Below, in pieces: positions 53,137 through 62,433 of a stretch of DNA of 64,000 nt (positions are counted from its first letter, which is position 1; every line of letters begins with the position of its first letter). The notes beneath the pieces are model-generated. The model saw only the letters and a program-made list of their open reading frames with translations, had not been told where the DNA came from and ran no database searches. The position numbers and the translations under genes were made by a program. The stretch covers positions 1-64,000 of the forward strand of contig NZ_JAMXMV010000008.1 of assembly GCF_024055715.1 (NCBI RefSeq), read 5' to 3'. The DNA is from Actinoallomurus soli (GTDB lineage Bacteria > Actinomycetota > Actinomycetes > Streptosporangiales > Streptosporangiaceae).

Positions 53137-53940
53137 CTAATCCGGATCTTCGAGGTCGGGTAGGGCCTCGTAGGCGGGTTTGAGGACGTCGACGAGGTCC
53201 CGGCGGCGGACCTTGACCTTGGGCGGGTCGAGGAGACGGAGCAGCAGGGCCGGGGGGACCGGGGGAGCGGGCGGGCGGTCGCGGACGACGGCGGGCGCCC
53301 AGAAGTCCTCCATCCGCTCCGCCAGGGGCGTCTCCTCGATGGTCAGCGGGTCGACCTCGGCGGGTTCGAGGCGGCGCAGGCCGGCGAGGAGGTCGTCCTT
53401 CGTGCGGCCGTGCCAGGTGAGAATGAGGAACGGGTCGTCGTCGAACGCCTCGGCCAGGAGGTAGAGCACCGCGGCGGTGTGCTTGCACGGGTCGCCCCAG
53501 TCCGGGCAGCTGCACATCAGGTGCATGTCCGCCGACGACTGCGGGAACAGCGAGACACCGAAGATGGCGAAGACGTCCTCGATCTCCGGCGGCATCTCCC
53601 CGGCCAGCAGCCGCGCCCGGAACACCGCCTGGGAGGCCAGGGCCTGCTCGATCGACTCCCAGACCGCGTCCGGGACCGGGTCGATGCCGATCGACACCTC
53701 GTACGGCTCGGGGTCGGAGCCCTGGACGAGGGCGGTCACCTCGTACGCGTCGATCCGCAGCTTCATCACCTGGCCCTTGCGGGCGTACGTGCGGCCCCGC
53801 GTGAGCCGGCCACGATCGGCGAAGGACTCCAGGACGTCGATGAAGCGGCGGGACCACCACTGCTCGCCGATGGAGCCGCGCCCGCTCGACTTCGCCTTCA
53901 GGCCGTCCTCGACGGGCCGGGCCTTCCCGTAGATCGGCAT
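53137..53940 (-). CDS. SWIM zinc-finger protein
   Basis: A 267-residue protein with a SWIM finger (CxCx(n)CxH) read as CSCPDWGDPCKH at about residues 147-158. Before it are WWSRRFIDVLESFAD and the YARKGQV segment typical of this family, and a Pro-rich stretch (RDRPPAPPVPPALL) follows. Its ATG overlaps the stop of the SNF2 gene (TGATG), and the pair is a common actinomycete combination. The SWIM protein is thought to help the helicase bind nucleic acid or protein partners, but no defined process is known. Confidence 0.9.
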   Translation of the reverse strand: MPIYGKARPVEDGLKAKSSGRGSIGEQWWSRRFIDVLESFADRGRLTRGRTYARKGQVMKLRIDAYEVTALVQGSDPEPYEVSIGIDPVPDAVWESIEQALASQAVFRARLLAGEMPPEIEDVFAIFGVSLFPQSSADMHLMCSCPDWGDPCKHTAAVLYLLAEAFDDDPFLILTWHGRTKDDLLAGLRRLEPAEVDPLTIEETPLAERMEDFWAPAVVRDRPPAPPVPPALLLRLLDPPKVKVRRRDLVDVLKPAYEALPDLEDPD

Positions 53941-56900
53941 CAGTCGCTCACCGCCTCGGGGTCGAGCCGCATGATCTCGCGCAGGTCGGCGACGGACAGC
54001 TCGGTGAGCCAGCCCTCGCCGGTGCCGACGATGCGCTCGGCCAGGGACTTCTTGCGTTCGATCATCTCATCGACCCGCTCCTCGATCGTGCCGACGCAGA
54101 TGAACTTGCGGACCTGGACGTTCTTGGTCTGCCCGATGCGGAACGCGCGGTCGGTCGCCTGGTCCTCGACGGCGGGGTTCCACCAGCGGTCGACGTGGAC
54201 GACGTGGTTGGCCGCGGTGAGGTTCAGCCCGGTGCCGGCCGCCTTCAGCGACAGCAGGAAGATCGCCGGATCGGCGTCCTCCTGGAACCGGCGGATCAGC
54301 TCGTCGCGCTGCTTCTTGTTGACGCCGCCGTGCAGCCACAGCACCGGGCGGTCGAGCTTGGCCTCCAGGTGCGGCCGCAGCATCGCGCCGAACTCGGCGT
54401 ACTGGGTGAAGACGAGCGCCTTCTCACCCTGCTCGACGACCTCGGCGCAAATCTCCTCCAGGCGTTCGAGCTTGCCGGAGCGGCCGTGCAGGCGCGAGCC
54501 GTCCTTGAGCAGGTGGACGGGGTGGTTGCAGACCTGCTTGAGCTTGGCCATGGTGGCCAGCACGAGGCCACGCCGCTCCATGCCCTCGCTGCCGCTGATC
54601 TGGTCGAGCATGTCCTCGACGGTCGCCTGGTACAGCGACGCCTGCTCCTGCGTCAGATTGCACCAGACCTTGATCTCCTGCTTGTCCGGCAGGTCCGTGA
54701 TGATCGTCTTGTCGGTCTTCAGGCGGCGCAGGATGAACGGGCCGGTCGCCCGGTGCAGGGCGGCGGCGGCCTCCTCGTCGCCGTGCGCCTCGATCGGCAC
54801 CGCGAACCGCTCGCGGAAGTACTGGCGCGGTCCGAGCACGCCGGGGTTGGCGAACTCCATGATCGACCACAGCTCGGTCAGATGGTTCTCCACCGGCGTG
54901 CCGGTGAGCGCCAGCTTGCTGCGCGCCGGGATGCTCCGGACCGCCCGCGCCTGCCGGGTGCCGCTGTTCTTCAGCGCCTGCGCCTCGTCGCAGACGACGC
55001 GGTCCCACTCGATCGCGGCGAGCGCCTCATGGTCCCGCGCGGCGGTGCCGTACGTGGTCAGCACCAGATCGGCCTCGGCCGCCGCCTTCACGAGGTCCTC
55101 GCCGCGGTGCCGCCCGCTGCCGTGGTGCACGTAGATCCGCAGCTTCGGCGTGAACCGCGCCGCCTCCCGCTGCCAGTTCCCGATCAGCGACATCGGCCCG
55201 ATCAACAACGTCGGCCCAGTGGGTCGTTTCGAACGTTCGGCGGTTAGCAGGGCGAGCGTCTGCGCCGTGTTGTGGCAGATCATGCCGGCAGCCACATAGT
55301 TATGGTGCTCCGCGACCTCGAAGTCGTAGACCCAGCCTTCGTACTCGACGTCTTCGACCGACAGGACCTTCGCGTAGAAGACCTCTCGGTCTGCACGTTG
55401 CTTCAGCCGATCACGGATACCGCTCAGACCTTCCCGGTCGAGCCGTTCGTAACAGGCCGGTGCCTGTGCCGTCCACTTGCTCTTCTTCTTGCCCTGGTAG
55501 GCGGCGGCTGCTTCACCGGAGAGCATGGCATTGATCGCCGTGATGGCGGCGGACGCCGTCTTCTTCGACATCTCCTGAGTGCCGGTGAAGTAGACCGTGC
55601 CTACGCCGAAGTGCCTCATCGGCAGGCCGGTGACGTGCCGGGCATGTACGAGTAGGTCACAAGCCGGGATGCCCTCGACGTTGGTGTTGTGCTGCGTATC
55701 GCACAATAGGTCGAGCTTCTCTTGCTTGGCGGCGTCCGCTATGCCGATGCGGTCTCGGAAGGTTCGCAAGGAAGGGCCGCCGATGATCCCTACGGTGTAC
55801 GGCCGCTTGATCCCTGTGTCGTTGGTGGCGCTCTTGTACTTGACCGTCGTTCGCATCCAGACGCCATGTCGTCGCAGCATCATGGAGACCTGGTGGAGCA
55901 TCCAGGATGATGCCGAGGAGACCTCGACCATCTTCATCGACGTTCTGACCGAGCCTTCGGCGGCGAAGTAGTGGCGTAGGAAGAGCGCGGTGGTGGCGTC
56001 GTCAGCGGATGTGATGAACTCGGGAATCCTCTTGTGTGCAGAGACTCGCCCCCACCGGTGACCGAGCTCTTCGAGGAAGTAGGCGTAGTCCTTACTCGTG
56101 AATCGAAGGTAGGGTGTATTCCCGTTCGTGGGCACCAGGACCGACGGCTTGTTGATCACGAGTCCGTATTTCGTGCCGATCCTCAGCAGCGTATCGTGCA
56201 ATTCCTTCAGTACGGGCAGCTTCTTCTGAGTAATGGTCCCCGCGTAATGGTCGCCTTCGTATCCTTCGCTGAGCTGCCATGCAAGGAAGGTCGTCAGGTC
56301 GGGATCCGCCGGATCACCGGAGACGGTGAGCTTGGCCGGGACGCACACGCGATCCCCGGGGCGAAGCTCTCTTGTCCAGCCGTCGACTCCGAGCAGGTGG
56401 TGCCGCCGGGTGATCTTTATTTCGCTACCGTCGTCCAGTAGTACGCGTCGAATCGGCTCCCGAATATGCTGCCGGTACAGACGTGATATCGGGGCCGGGA
56501 CGATCCTCCCTGCGTCGTCTATCGCGTTTGTCGACAGAGGCTCGGTCGGCGTCGACCATTCGCCTTCACCATCGAACTCGGTTACTCCCGAGAAGCGGGC
56601 CCATGCGTCTTTGGCGCTGATGAGTGCGCCATTGATGAGGACCGGTGTCTCTGGCGCCAGGCATTTCCCCAGGCCCATGTCGTCCGCGAGGATTGCGCCG
56701 AGGCCGAGGCGGTCGAGGAAGGACAGCCAGGCGAGGCCGCGTTCCTGGTAGGGGCGCAGCGTGCCCTCGAAGTCGTCGGGGGTGCCGATCGGCTCCAGGC
56801 GGCGGTCGGCCTCGCCGGAGAACAGGTCGCCGAGCGGGCCGTCGGCGTCGACCTGGAGCAGCGGCAGGGCCTCGTCGCCCGCGTGGATGGCGGCGCGGAC

Positions 56901-58343
56901 GGCCTGGGCCGCGGTCATCTCGCCGGTGCGGCGCTGCTGCAGGAAGTCGAGGGCGGAGGCCAGCTGGCGCTCGTCGAGCTCGACCCACTTGCCGCGCAGC
57001 CGTACGAGCGGGGCCTTGAGCCGGGCCAGCTCGGCCAGCTCCTCCTCGGTGATGTCCTCGCCCTCGATCGCCAGGTCCCACCGGAAGTCGACCAGGCTGT
57101 CGAGGCCGAAGCCGGAGGAGGTGGCGGCCCCGGCCCCGTCGGTCGCGGTCTTGGCGCGGGTCGTGAGCTTCATGCCGAGCCGTGCCCGGCCCGCCCACTG
57201 CGGGAGCTGGACGCCGAATCCGGCGGCGGACAGCAGGGGCGCCGACTCCCGCAGGAACCGGAACGCGCCCTCGGCGTCGGTCGTCACGCTGGTGGGCGTC
57301 GCGACCCGGAGCGCCTGGGCGAGGTCCGGGTAGAGGCGCAGCGCGCGGCCCAGGCCGGTGAGCAGGGTCTCCTCGGCGTTCGGCACCGAGGTGACCTCGC
57401 CGGTCCAGAGGGCGGCGGCCGGGACGTAGAGGCTGGGGTCGTCGGTGCCCTGCACGGCGAACTCGACCGTCCACGGCCCCTGCACGACGACCTCGCCCTC
57501 GGGCGCGGGCGGCTCGACGAGGCGGAAGCAGACGCGGAGGGGACCGTGCGACCGGCGGGCCGCGGCGGCCCAGGCGTCCAGCTCGGCGGCGAGCGCGTCC
57601 GGGTCGTCGCCCGGCTCGCGGGACACGGTCGGGTCGGGCCCGGTGAGCGCGGCGGCCCAGCGCTCGGTGAGCGGCAGGCGGTCGGGGACGCGGCCCGTGC
57701 GCTCGGGCAGCAGCGGGTGCGGCACGACGCCGCGTACGGCGGCGTCGACGAGGCCGGAGAGCGCGTCAAGCAGGACGTCGGACGCGGCGAGGTCCTCGTC
57801 GGCGGCGCGGCAGGCGGGCGGCATCGCGGCGGCCAGCTCGCGAAATCGCGCGGCGTCGTCGCCGGTGATCACCGGCCGCCACCGGGCCGTCAGGTCGCCG
57901 TCCTCGCGTACGAGCGTGGGCAGGACCCGGCCCCGGGCGGCGAGGTGGACCGCCTCCTCGGCGACGTGCGCGAAGAACCGCAGGTCCGCGCCGCGTACGA
58001 CGTCCTCGGAGTCGGTGGCCAGGTGTAGCAGGGTCATGGCGGCGAGCGGGTCGAGCACGAGCGCCGGAATCCGCCAGGGATGCGGCCGGGGCCGTCCGGA
58101 CGTCGGCTCGCGCGCCAGCTCGGGCGAGGGGAACGGGCCGGTGGCGGAGCCGGGGAGCAGCAGGGTCGGCTCGATCCGAGGCGCGCCGTGCGTCACGGCG
58201 GCGTAGGAGGTGCCCTCGAAGTCGGAGGTCGCGAAGGGATGCGGCTTCGGGGAGACGCGGACGCGCGTGGTGAGGGGGAGTGCGGAGTCCTCCGCCCACA
58301 GGCACAGGGCACCGCCGTGCCAGGTGGCGTGCGCGACGAGCAT
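53940..58343 (-). CDS. SNF2-family helicase/ATPase interrupted by an intein
   Basis: A 1467-residue primary product: about 1002 residues of SNF2 protein plus a 465-residue intein at 561-1025. Without the intein the Walker A motif reads DDMGLGK-TAQTLALL. Further motifs are VVCDEAQALKN (DEAQ box), LTGTPVENHLTELWS, VFTQYAEFGAML, LSLKAAGTGLNLTAANHVVH and DRAFRIGQTKNVQV. The N-terminal 480 residues match the uncharacterised front half of bacterial SNF2 proteins with a SWIM partner. It probably remodels or translocates on DNA; the target is unknown. ATPase activity depends on splicing, since the intein splits the P-loop. Confidence 0.94.
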   Translation of the reverse strand: MLVAHATWHGGALCLWAEDSALPLTTRVRVSPKPHPFATSDFEGTSYAAVTHGAPRIEPTLLLPGSATGPFPSPELAREPTSGRPRPHPWRIPALVLDPLAAMTLLHLATDSEDVVRGADLRFFAHVAEEAVHLAARGRVLPTLVREDGDLTARWRPVITGDDAARFRELAAAMPPACRAADEDLAASDVLLDALSGLVDAAVRGVVPHPLLPERTGRVPDRLPLTERWAAALTGPDPTVSREPGDDPDALAAELDAWAAAARRSHGPLRVCFRLVEPPAPEGEVVVQGPWTVEFAVQGTDDPSLYVPAAALWTGEVTSVPNAEETLLTGLGRALRLYPDLAQALRVATPTSVTTDAEGAFRFLRESAPLLSAAGFGVQLPQWAGRARLGMKLTTRAKTATDGAGAATSSGFGLDSLVDFRWDLAIEGEDITEEELAELARLKAPLVRLRGKWVELDERQLASALDFLQQRRTGEMTAAQAVRAAIHAGDEALPLLQVDADGPLGDLFSGEADRRLEPIGTPDDFEGTLRPYQERGLAWLSFLDRLGLGAILADDMGLGKCLAPETPVLINGALISAKDAWARFSGVTEFDGEGEWSTPTEPLSTNAIDDAGRIVPAPISRLYRQHIREPIRRVLLDDGSEIKITRRHHLLGVDGWTRELRPGDRVCVPAKLTVSGDPADPDLTTFLAWQLSEGYEGDHYAGTITQKKLPVLKELHDTLLRIGTKYGLVINKPSVLVPTNGNTPYLRFTSKDYAYFLEELGHRWGRVSAHKRIPEFITSADDATTALFLRHYFAAEGSVRTSMKMVEVSSASSWMLHQVSMMLRRHGVWMRTTVKYKSATNDTGIKRPYTVGIIGGPSLRTFRDRIGIADAAKQEKLDLLCDTQHNTNVEGIPACDLLVHARHVTGLPMRHFGVGTVYFTGTQEMSKKTASAAITAINAMLSGEAAAAYQGKKKSKWTAQAPACYERLDREGLSGIRDRLKQRADREVFYAKVLSVEDVEYEGWVYDFEVAEHHNYVAAGMICHNTAQTLALLTAERSKRPTGPTLLIGPMSLIGNWQREAARFTPKLRIYVHHGSGRHRGEDLVKAAAEADLVLTTYGTAARDHEALAAIEWDRVVCDEAQALKNSGTRQARAVRSIPARSKLALTGTPVENHLTELWSIMEFANPGVLGPRQYFRERFAVPIEAHGDEEAAAALHRATGPFILRRLKTDKTIITDLPDKQEIKVWCNLTQEQASLYQATVEDMLDQISGSEGMERRGLVLATMAKLKQVCNHPVHLLKDGSRLHGRSGKLERLEEICAEVVEQGEKALVFTQYAEFGAMLRPHLEAKLDRPVLWLHGGVNKKQRDELIRRFQEDADPAIFLLSLKAAGTGLNLTAANHVVHVDRWWNPAVEDQATDRAFRIGQTKNVQVRKFICVGTIEERVDEMIERKKSLAERIVGTGEGWLTELSVADLREIMRLDPEAVSD
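55269..56663 (-). other. Intein with degenerate LAGLIDADG endonuclease domain
   Basis: In-frame insertion of 465 residues after the P-loop Lys. The splice blocks are Cys1 in CLAPETPVLING (block A), the block B region ITRRHHLLGVDGW with T-x2-H, VYDFEVAEHHNYVAAG (block F) and the terminal CHN followed by Thr as +1 nucleophile (block G). Two LAGLIDADG-like helices are visible, FLAWQLSEGYEG and FLRHYFAAEGSV, each with an acidic residue in place, so the homing endonuclease may still work. The segment is less GC-rich than the exteins, a sign of transfer. Confidence 0.94.
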
Positions 58344-58451
58344 GATCGCCTACCCCCCGTGACGGCGCTGCGGACCCGGTGAAGTTACCAAACCCCGCCG
58401 ACGTTCCCTCCCCTTCCAGCCTGTACTACTCCGTGAGAGGTTCCTCCGGCC

Positions 58452-59213
58452 TCAACGGCGATGGCCAGGCCAATGCGGGTCGTCCCAGCGGGCCGGACCG
58501 CTGAGGCCGAGCAGCCGCACCTTGTGCAGGAGCTCTTCGGCGTCACCGCACGCTCGCAGCCGGGCGGGGGCGTGGGAGACCAGCCAGGCCGTCAGCTGCA
58601 CACGGGTCCGCTCCTCGTCTTCCCAAGCGTCCCAGGGCAGGTTGTCATCCAGCAGTTCGGACTCCCAGTGCGCGACCGCTTGAAGCAGGTGCCGGTCCGC
58701 CACCGGGTGCCGGGTCGCTTCCCACGCGGCGAGCCAGGGGGTGAGCGTGGCGGAGGCCTCAGCGTTCGCGGCGAACACTTCGTAGGCGGGCACGGCGGGA
58801 TCCGGGTCGGTGAGTGTGTGGGCCCACCAGGCGTCCAGGAACGTCTGCACCGCTGTGGCCTGTGCGGTGGGCCATTGCTGCCACTGGCCGCGGGCCAGAC
58901 ACCGTCCCGCCTCCTCCATGCCGAACCACGGGGTGATGGATCCGTTGACCAGTGCTGAGGCGAATTGCGGCAGGATGCGCCGCAGCACCGCAGGGTGATC
59001 GGTCCAGTCCGGCGCCTGCCAGGTACGCCGCAGAAGGTCAGGGTCCAACTCCATGTCCGGCGTCTTCAGTTGCGCCAGCTCTTCCGCGCTGCCCCAATGG
59101 CAAGGGCAGTTGTACTCATCGGGCCGGGCGGTCATCCCGGCGAAGGCGGCCGCCAGGTCGTCGAGTGCGGCGTCCAGACGACGTCGGGCAAGTGCCGGGT
59201 CAGAGTCGATCAT
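58452..59213 (-). CDS. Conserved-looking hypothetical protein
   Basis: A 253-residue soluble protein that I do not recognise. It is rich in Trp and mostly helical, with ARRRLDAALDDLAAAFAGM at the start, a CPCHWGSAEELAQLK block near residue 36 that could bind a metal (C-x-C-H), and LGLSGPARWDDPHW at the end. The length and the even helical pattern look like a real protein. It lies upstream of and in the same direction as the SNF2 gene, 108 bases away, without overlap. No function is proposed. Confidence 0.6.
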   Translation of the reverse strand: MIDSDPALARRRLDAALDDLAAAFAGMTARPDEYNCPCHWGSAEELAQLKTPDMELDPDLLRRTWQAPDWTDHPAVLRRILPQFASALVNGSITPWFGMEEAGRCLARGQWQQWPTAQATAVQTFLDAWWAHTLTDPDPAVPAYEVFAANAEASATLTPWLAAWEATRHPVADRHLLQAVAHWESELLDDNLPWDAWEDEERTRVQLTAWLVSHAPARLRACGDAEELLHKVRLLGLSGPARWDDPHWPGHRR

Positions 59214-59446
59214 GGGCGTTCGCCTTTGCGGACTCCAGCGGCTGACGCCGACCGAAGATCACGAACTTACCGGTTCCTCTGCTGTCGGCGGGACATATGA
59301 CGGCACCTCATGCTCTGTGGCCACCAGGGCGGTGCCGTGGAAGCGCAGAGGAGCGCGAACGCTTCGGGGCGAGGGGTCCGCGGGTTCCTGAGCGGATACC
59401 GCCCTCGTTAGGCTCGCGACGCAGCGCAGTCGATGAGGGAGGCACC

Positions 59447-60226
59447 GTGGGCGAGTTCGTACGCGTGGAGGTCGAGGAGGCCGTCGCCACCATCCGGCTG
59501 AACCGGCCGAAGGTGAACGCACTGAACGCGCAGGTCGTGGCCGAGCTGGCCGAGGCGGCGCGGGCCGTGGACGCCGACCCGGACGTCCGGGCCGTCGTGC
59601 TGTACGGCGGTGAGCGGGCGTTCGTGGCCGGCGCGGACATCAAGGAGATGGCCGAGCTGCCGTACGCCCAGGCCACCGGGCACGCCCGGGCGCTGCAGGA
59701 CGCCCTGAACGCCGTGGCGCGGATCGGCAAGCCGGTCGTCGCCGCGATCACCGGGTACGCGCTGGGCGGGGGCCTGGAGCTCGCGCTGTGCGCCGACTTC
59801 CGCGTCGCGGGGGAGTCGGCGAAGGTGGGCCAGCCGGAGATCCAGCTCGGCGTCATCCCCGGTGCCGGCGGCACCCAGCGGCTGCCCCGGCTGATCGGGC
59901 CGTCCCGTGCCAAGGACCTGATCTTCACCGGACGGCACGTCGGCGCCGAGGAGGCTCTGGCGATCGGCCTGGTGGACCGGGTCGTGCCGGACGACCAGGT
60001 GTACGCCGCCGCAACCGAGCTGGTCGCGCGGTACGCCACGGGCCCGGCGATCGCGCTGCGCGCCGCCAAGCAGGCGATCGACGCCGGCCTGGAGACCGAC
60101 CTGGCGACCGGGCTGGAGATCGAGCGGCTGCAGTTCGCGGGCCTGTTCGCCACCGAGGACCAGAAGAACGGCATGCGCAGCTTCATGGAGGAAGGACCCG
60201 GGAAGGCCCGCTTCACCGGCCGCTGA
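59447..60226 (+). CDS. Enoyl-CoA hydratase/isomerase
   Basis: A 259-residue crotonase-fold enzyme. The oxyanion-hole motifs AFVAGADIKEMAEL and ITGYALGGGLELALCADF and the catalytic Glu pair region (GQPEIQLGVIPGAGGTQRLP) are complete, so it should hydrate 2-enoyl-CoA in fatty-acid or amino-acid breakdown. Both acids of the classical hydratase (GGGLELA and PEIQLG) are present. It starts with GTG 59447 behind GAGGGAGG. It stands alone, and the 233 bases before it hold its promoter and that of the divergent hypothetical gene. Confidence 0.94.
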   Translation: MGEFVRVEVEEAVATIRLNRPKVNALNAQVVAELAEAARAVDADPDVRAVVLYGGERAFVAGADIKEMAELPYAQATGHARALQDALNAVARIGKPVVAAITGYALGGGLELALCADFRVAGESAKVGQPEIQLGVIPGAGGTQRLPRLIGPSRAKDLIFTGRHVGAEEALAIGLVDRVVPDDQVYAAATELVARYATGPAIALRAAKQAIDAGLETDLATGLEIERLQFAGLFATEDQKNGMRSFMEEGPGKARFTGR

Positions 60227-60282
60227 CGGAACCCGGCGGCCCGGTCGTACGTCACACGATTGTGAACGGGTCAGGAGGCGGG

Positions 60283-61158
60283 GTGCCCGGCGAGTCGCTG
60301 CCGCCCGCGGCGCAGGCGAGGCTCGGGCAGGCCCGCGGGTCCGGCACCTGGACCTCCGGCCTGAACGTGAACGAGTTCGCCGGGCTGCGGTCGGTCGGGT
60401 TCGAGCCGGTCGGTCAGGTCATGGGCAGCGCGGTCCACAACCTGGCCTGGTGGTATCGCGCGTCGATCGACTGCGGCTACCGGCGCGCCTTCCTCGGCCC
60501 CGGCTCCGCGACGACGATCACGTCGGGGATGCAGGGCGCGTGGAGCGGTTATGGCGCGTACGTCGACACGCTCTACCGGGCCCGGCACACGGCGATGAGC
60601 CGGATGGCCGCCGAGTGCGCGGCGCTGGGCGGGGACGGCGTCGTGGCCGTACGGCTGACCGTCGCGCCGTTCCAGGGCTCGGCGCACCATCTGGAGTTCC
60701 AGGCGATGGGCACGGCCGTCCGCGCCGCCGGGGGCGTACGCCCGGGCCGGGTGTTCCTGTCCCATGTGAGCGGCCAGGAGTTCGTGAAGCTGATCGAGAC
60801 CGGCTGGGTGCCCGTGGACCTGGTGATGGGCACCTCGGTCGGCGTCCGCCATGACGACTGGCGGGTCAACTGGTCCACCGGCAGATTCGCGCCCGCGCAG
60901 GAGGTGGGCGGCTGGACGGAGCTGGTGTCGGTGACCCGGCACGAGGCCCGCGCGCGCCTGCTGGCCGACGCGGGGCGTACCGGCGCCGACGGGGTCGTCG
61001 TCTCCGGGGTCGACCTGCGCGTGAACGAACGTGAGTGCAGGGTGGCCGACAAGCAGCACGACCACGTCGTCGAGACCACGATCCTCGGCACCGCGATCGC
61101 CGAGTTCCGCGCTCCGCACCGCCCGATCCGCCCGTTGACGATCATGAGGTTGAGATAG
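60283..61158 (+). CDS. Double-domain YbjQ-like (heavy-metal-binding domain) protein
   Basis: A 291-residue protein made of two diverged copies of a YbjQ-type domain, about residues 22-148 and 158-285. Each has the pattern of a (L/S)-x-NVNEF or HVSGQEF start, a GFEPVGQVMGS or GWVPVDLVMGT strand, a helix with TAMSRMAAECAALGGDGVV or ARARLLADAGRTGADGVV, and a MGTAV or LGTAI end. Single-domain YbjQ proteins form pentamers and are called metal-binding by domain name; no clear metal ligands are seen here. It is followed directly by a paralogue. Confidence 0.8.
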   Translation: MPGESLPPAAQARLGQARGSGTWTSGLNVNEFAGLRSVGFEPVGQVMGSAVHNLAWWYRASIDCGYRRAFLGPGSATTITSGMQGAWSGYGAYVDTLYRARHTAMSRMAAECAALGGDGVVAVRLTVAPFQGSAHHLEFQAMGTAVRAAGGVRPGRVFLSHVSGQEFVKLIETGWVPVDLVMGTSVGVRHDDWRVNWSTGRFAPAQEVGGWTELVSVTRHEARARLLADAGRTGADGVVVSGVDLRVNERECRVADKQHDHVVETTILGTAIAEFRAPHRPIRPLTIMRLR

Positions 61159-61974
61159 ATGACCGATCCCGTCGCTCAGGGAGTTCCCGCCGACGCGATG
61201 ACCCGGCTCGCCGAGCTGCGCCCGGGGGCGCCCGGTGGGCTGTTCACCAGCGACCTGTCCGTGAACGAGTTCCTGCTCGTCCGGGAGGCCGGGTTCCGTC
61301 CGCTCGGGCTGGTGCTGGGCAGCTCGATCTACCACGTCGGCATCCAGGTCGGCCGGTGGAGCAAGAACATGGAGCTGGACCAGCTGTCCGGCGCGATGTA
61401 CCACGCGCGGGAGCTGGCGATGACCCGCATGGAGGCCGAGGCCGACCAGCTCGGCGCGGACGGCATCGTCGGCGTCCGGCTGCGCGTGGAGTTCCGCGAC
61501 TTCGGCAGCGACATCGCCGAGTTCATCGCCGTCGGCACCGCGGTCAAGGCCGACGACACCTCTCAGAACTGGCGGAACAACAAGAACCAGCCGTTCACCT
61601 CGGACCTGAACGGCCAGGACTTCTGGACCCTGATCCAGGCGGGGTACGCGCCGCTGGGCATGGTGATGGGCACGTGCGTCTACCACGTGGCGCACCGCCG
61701 GCTCGGCTCGGTCCTGGGCAGCCTGGGGCAGAACGTTGAGATCCCGGAGTTCACCCAGGCGCTGTACGACGCGCGGGAGCTGGCGATGACCCGCATGCAG
61801 GCGGAGGCGCAGGCCCTGCACGCCGAGGGGATCGTCGGGGTCTACCTCGACCAGTTCCACCACCAGTGGGGCGGCCACACGATGGAGTTCTTCGCGATCG
61901 GGACGGCCGTACGGCCGCTGCGGGCCGATCACGTCATCGCCAAACCGCAGATGGTGCTCGGGCTGGACCGCTGA
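61159..61974 (+). CDS. Second double-domain YbjQ-like protein
   Basis: A 271-residue paralogue of the preceding protein with the same two-domain plan: LSVNEFLLVREAGFRPLGLV and AMTRMEAEADQLGADGIVGV in the first half, LNGQDFWTLIQAGYAPLGMV and AMTRMQAEAQALHAEGIVGV in the second. The two halves are more alike than in the upstream gene. The ATG directly follows the upstream TAG, so the genes are co-translated and may form mixed oligomers. The function is unknown. Confidence 0.8.
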   Translation: MTDPVAQGVPADAMTRLAELRPGAPGGLFTSDLSVNEFLLVREAGFRPLGLVLGSSIYHVGIQVGRWSKNMELDQLSGAMYHARELAMTRMEAEADQLGADGIVGVRLRVEFRDFGSDIAEFIAVGTAVKADDTSQNWRNNKNQPFTSDLNGQDFWTLIQAGYAPLGMVMGTCVYHVAHRRLGSVLGSLGQNVEIPEFTQALYDARELAMTRMQAEAQALHAEGIVGVYLDQFHHQWGGHTMEFFAIGTAVRPLRADHVIAKPQMVLGLDR

Positions 61975-61981
61975 TTCACTG

Positions 61982-62377
61982 ATGGCCATGGACTTCGACA
62001 TGGTGGCCGCCGCGCTGCGCCGCGACACCGCCGACCTCGCCACGTACGCCCGCGTGCTGACCGGAACGCTCGCCGACGCGCTGCCGCCCGGCTGCGTGAC
62101 CGTCGAGCACGAGCGGAGTCTGGGCGACCGGCTGCGGGGGCGTGACGGGCGGCCCCATCGGATCGTCGTCCGGCTCGGCGAGCGCACGCTGTCCCTCACG
62201 GCCGCCGCCGGCCGGCCGGTCGGGGAGATCCACCACGAGGTGCGCGGCGTCGTGCTGTCCCGCGACCAGGTGACGCTCGACGTGTGGGTGCGCGCCCTCG
62301 CCGAGGAGCTCCTGGCCCAGGCCGAGGCGGACGCCCGTGCCGCCGAGGCGCTCCGCCGCCTGGTGGCCGGCGGCTGA
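61982..62377 (+). CDS. Small hypothetical protein of the YbjQ-like cassette
   Basis: A 131-residue protein with an amphipathic helical start (MVAAALRRDTADLATYARVL), a strand region RPHRIVVRLGERTLSLTA that looks like a small beta-sheet, and a long Ala-rich C-terminal helix. I do not recognise the family. It begins seven bases after the preceding stop, ATG 61988 being an alternative start, so it completes a three-gene unit with the two YbjQ-like proteins. Confidence 0.68.
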   Translation: MAMDFDMVAAALRRDTADLATYARVLTGTLADALPPGCVTVEHERSLGDRLRGRDGRPHRIVVRLGERTLSLTAAAGRPVGEIHHEVRGVVLSRDQVTLDVWVRALAEELLAQAEADARAAEALRRLVAGG

Positions 62378-62433
62378 CCGGCGAAGGTCCACGCTGTACG
62401 GTCGAGGCGCCGTCTTCGTGAAGGGAGTCGTCA

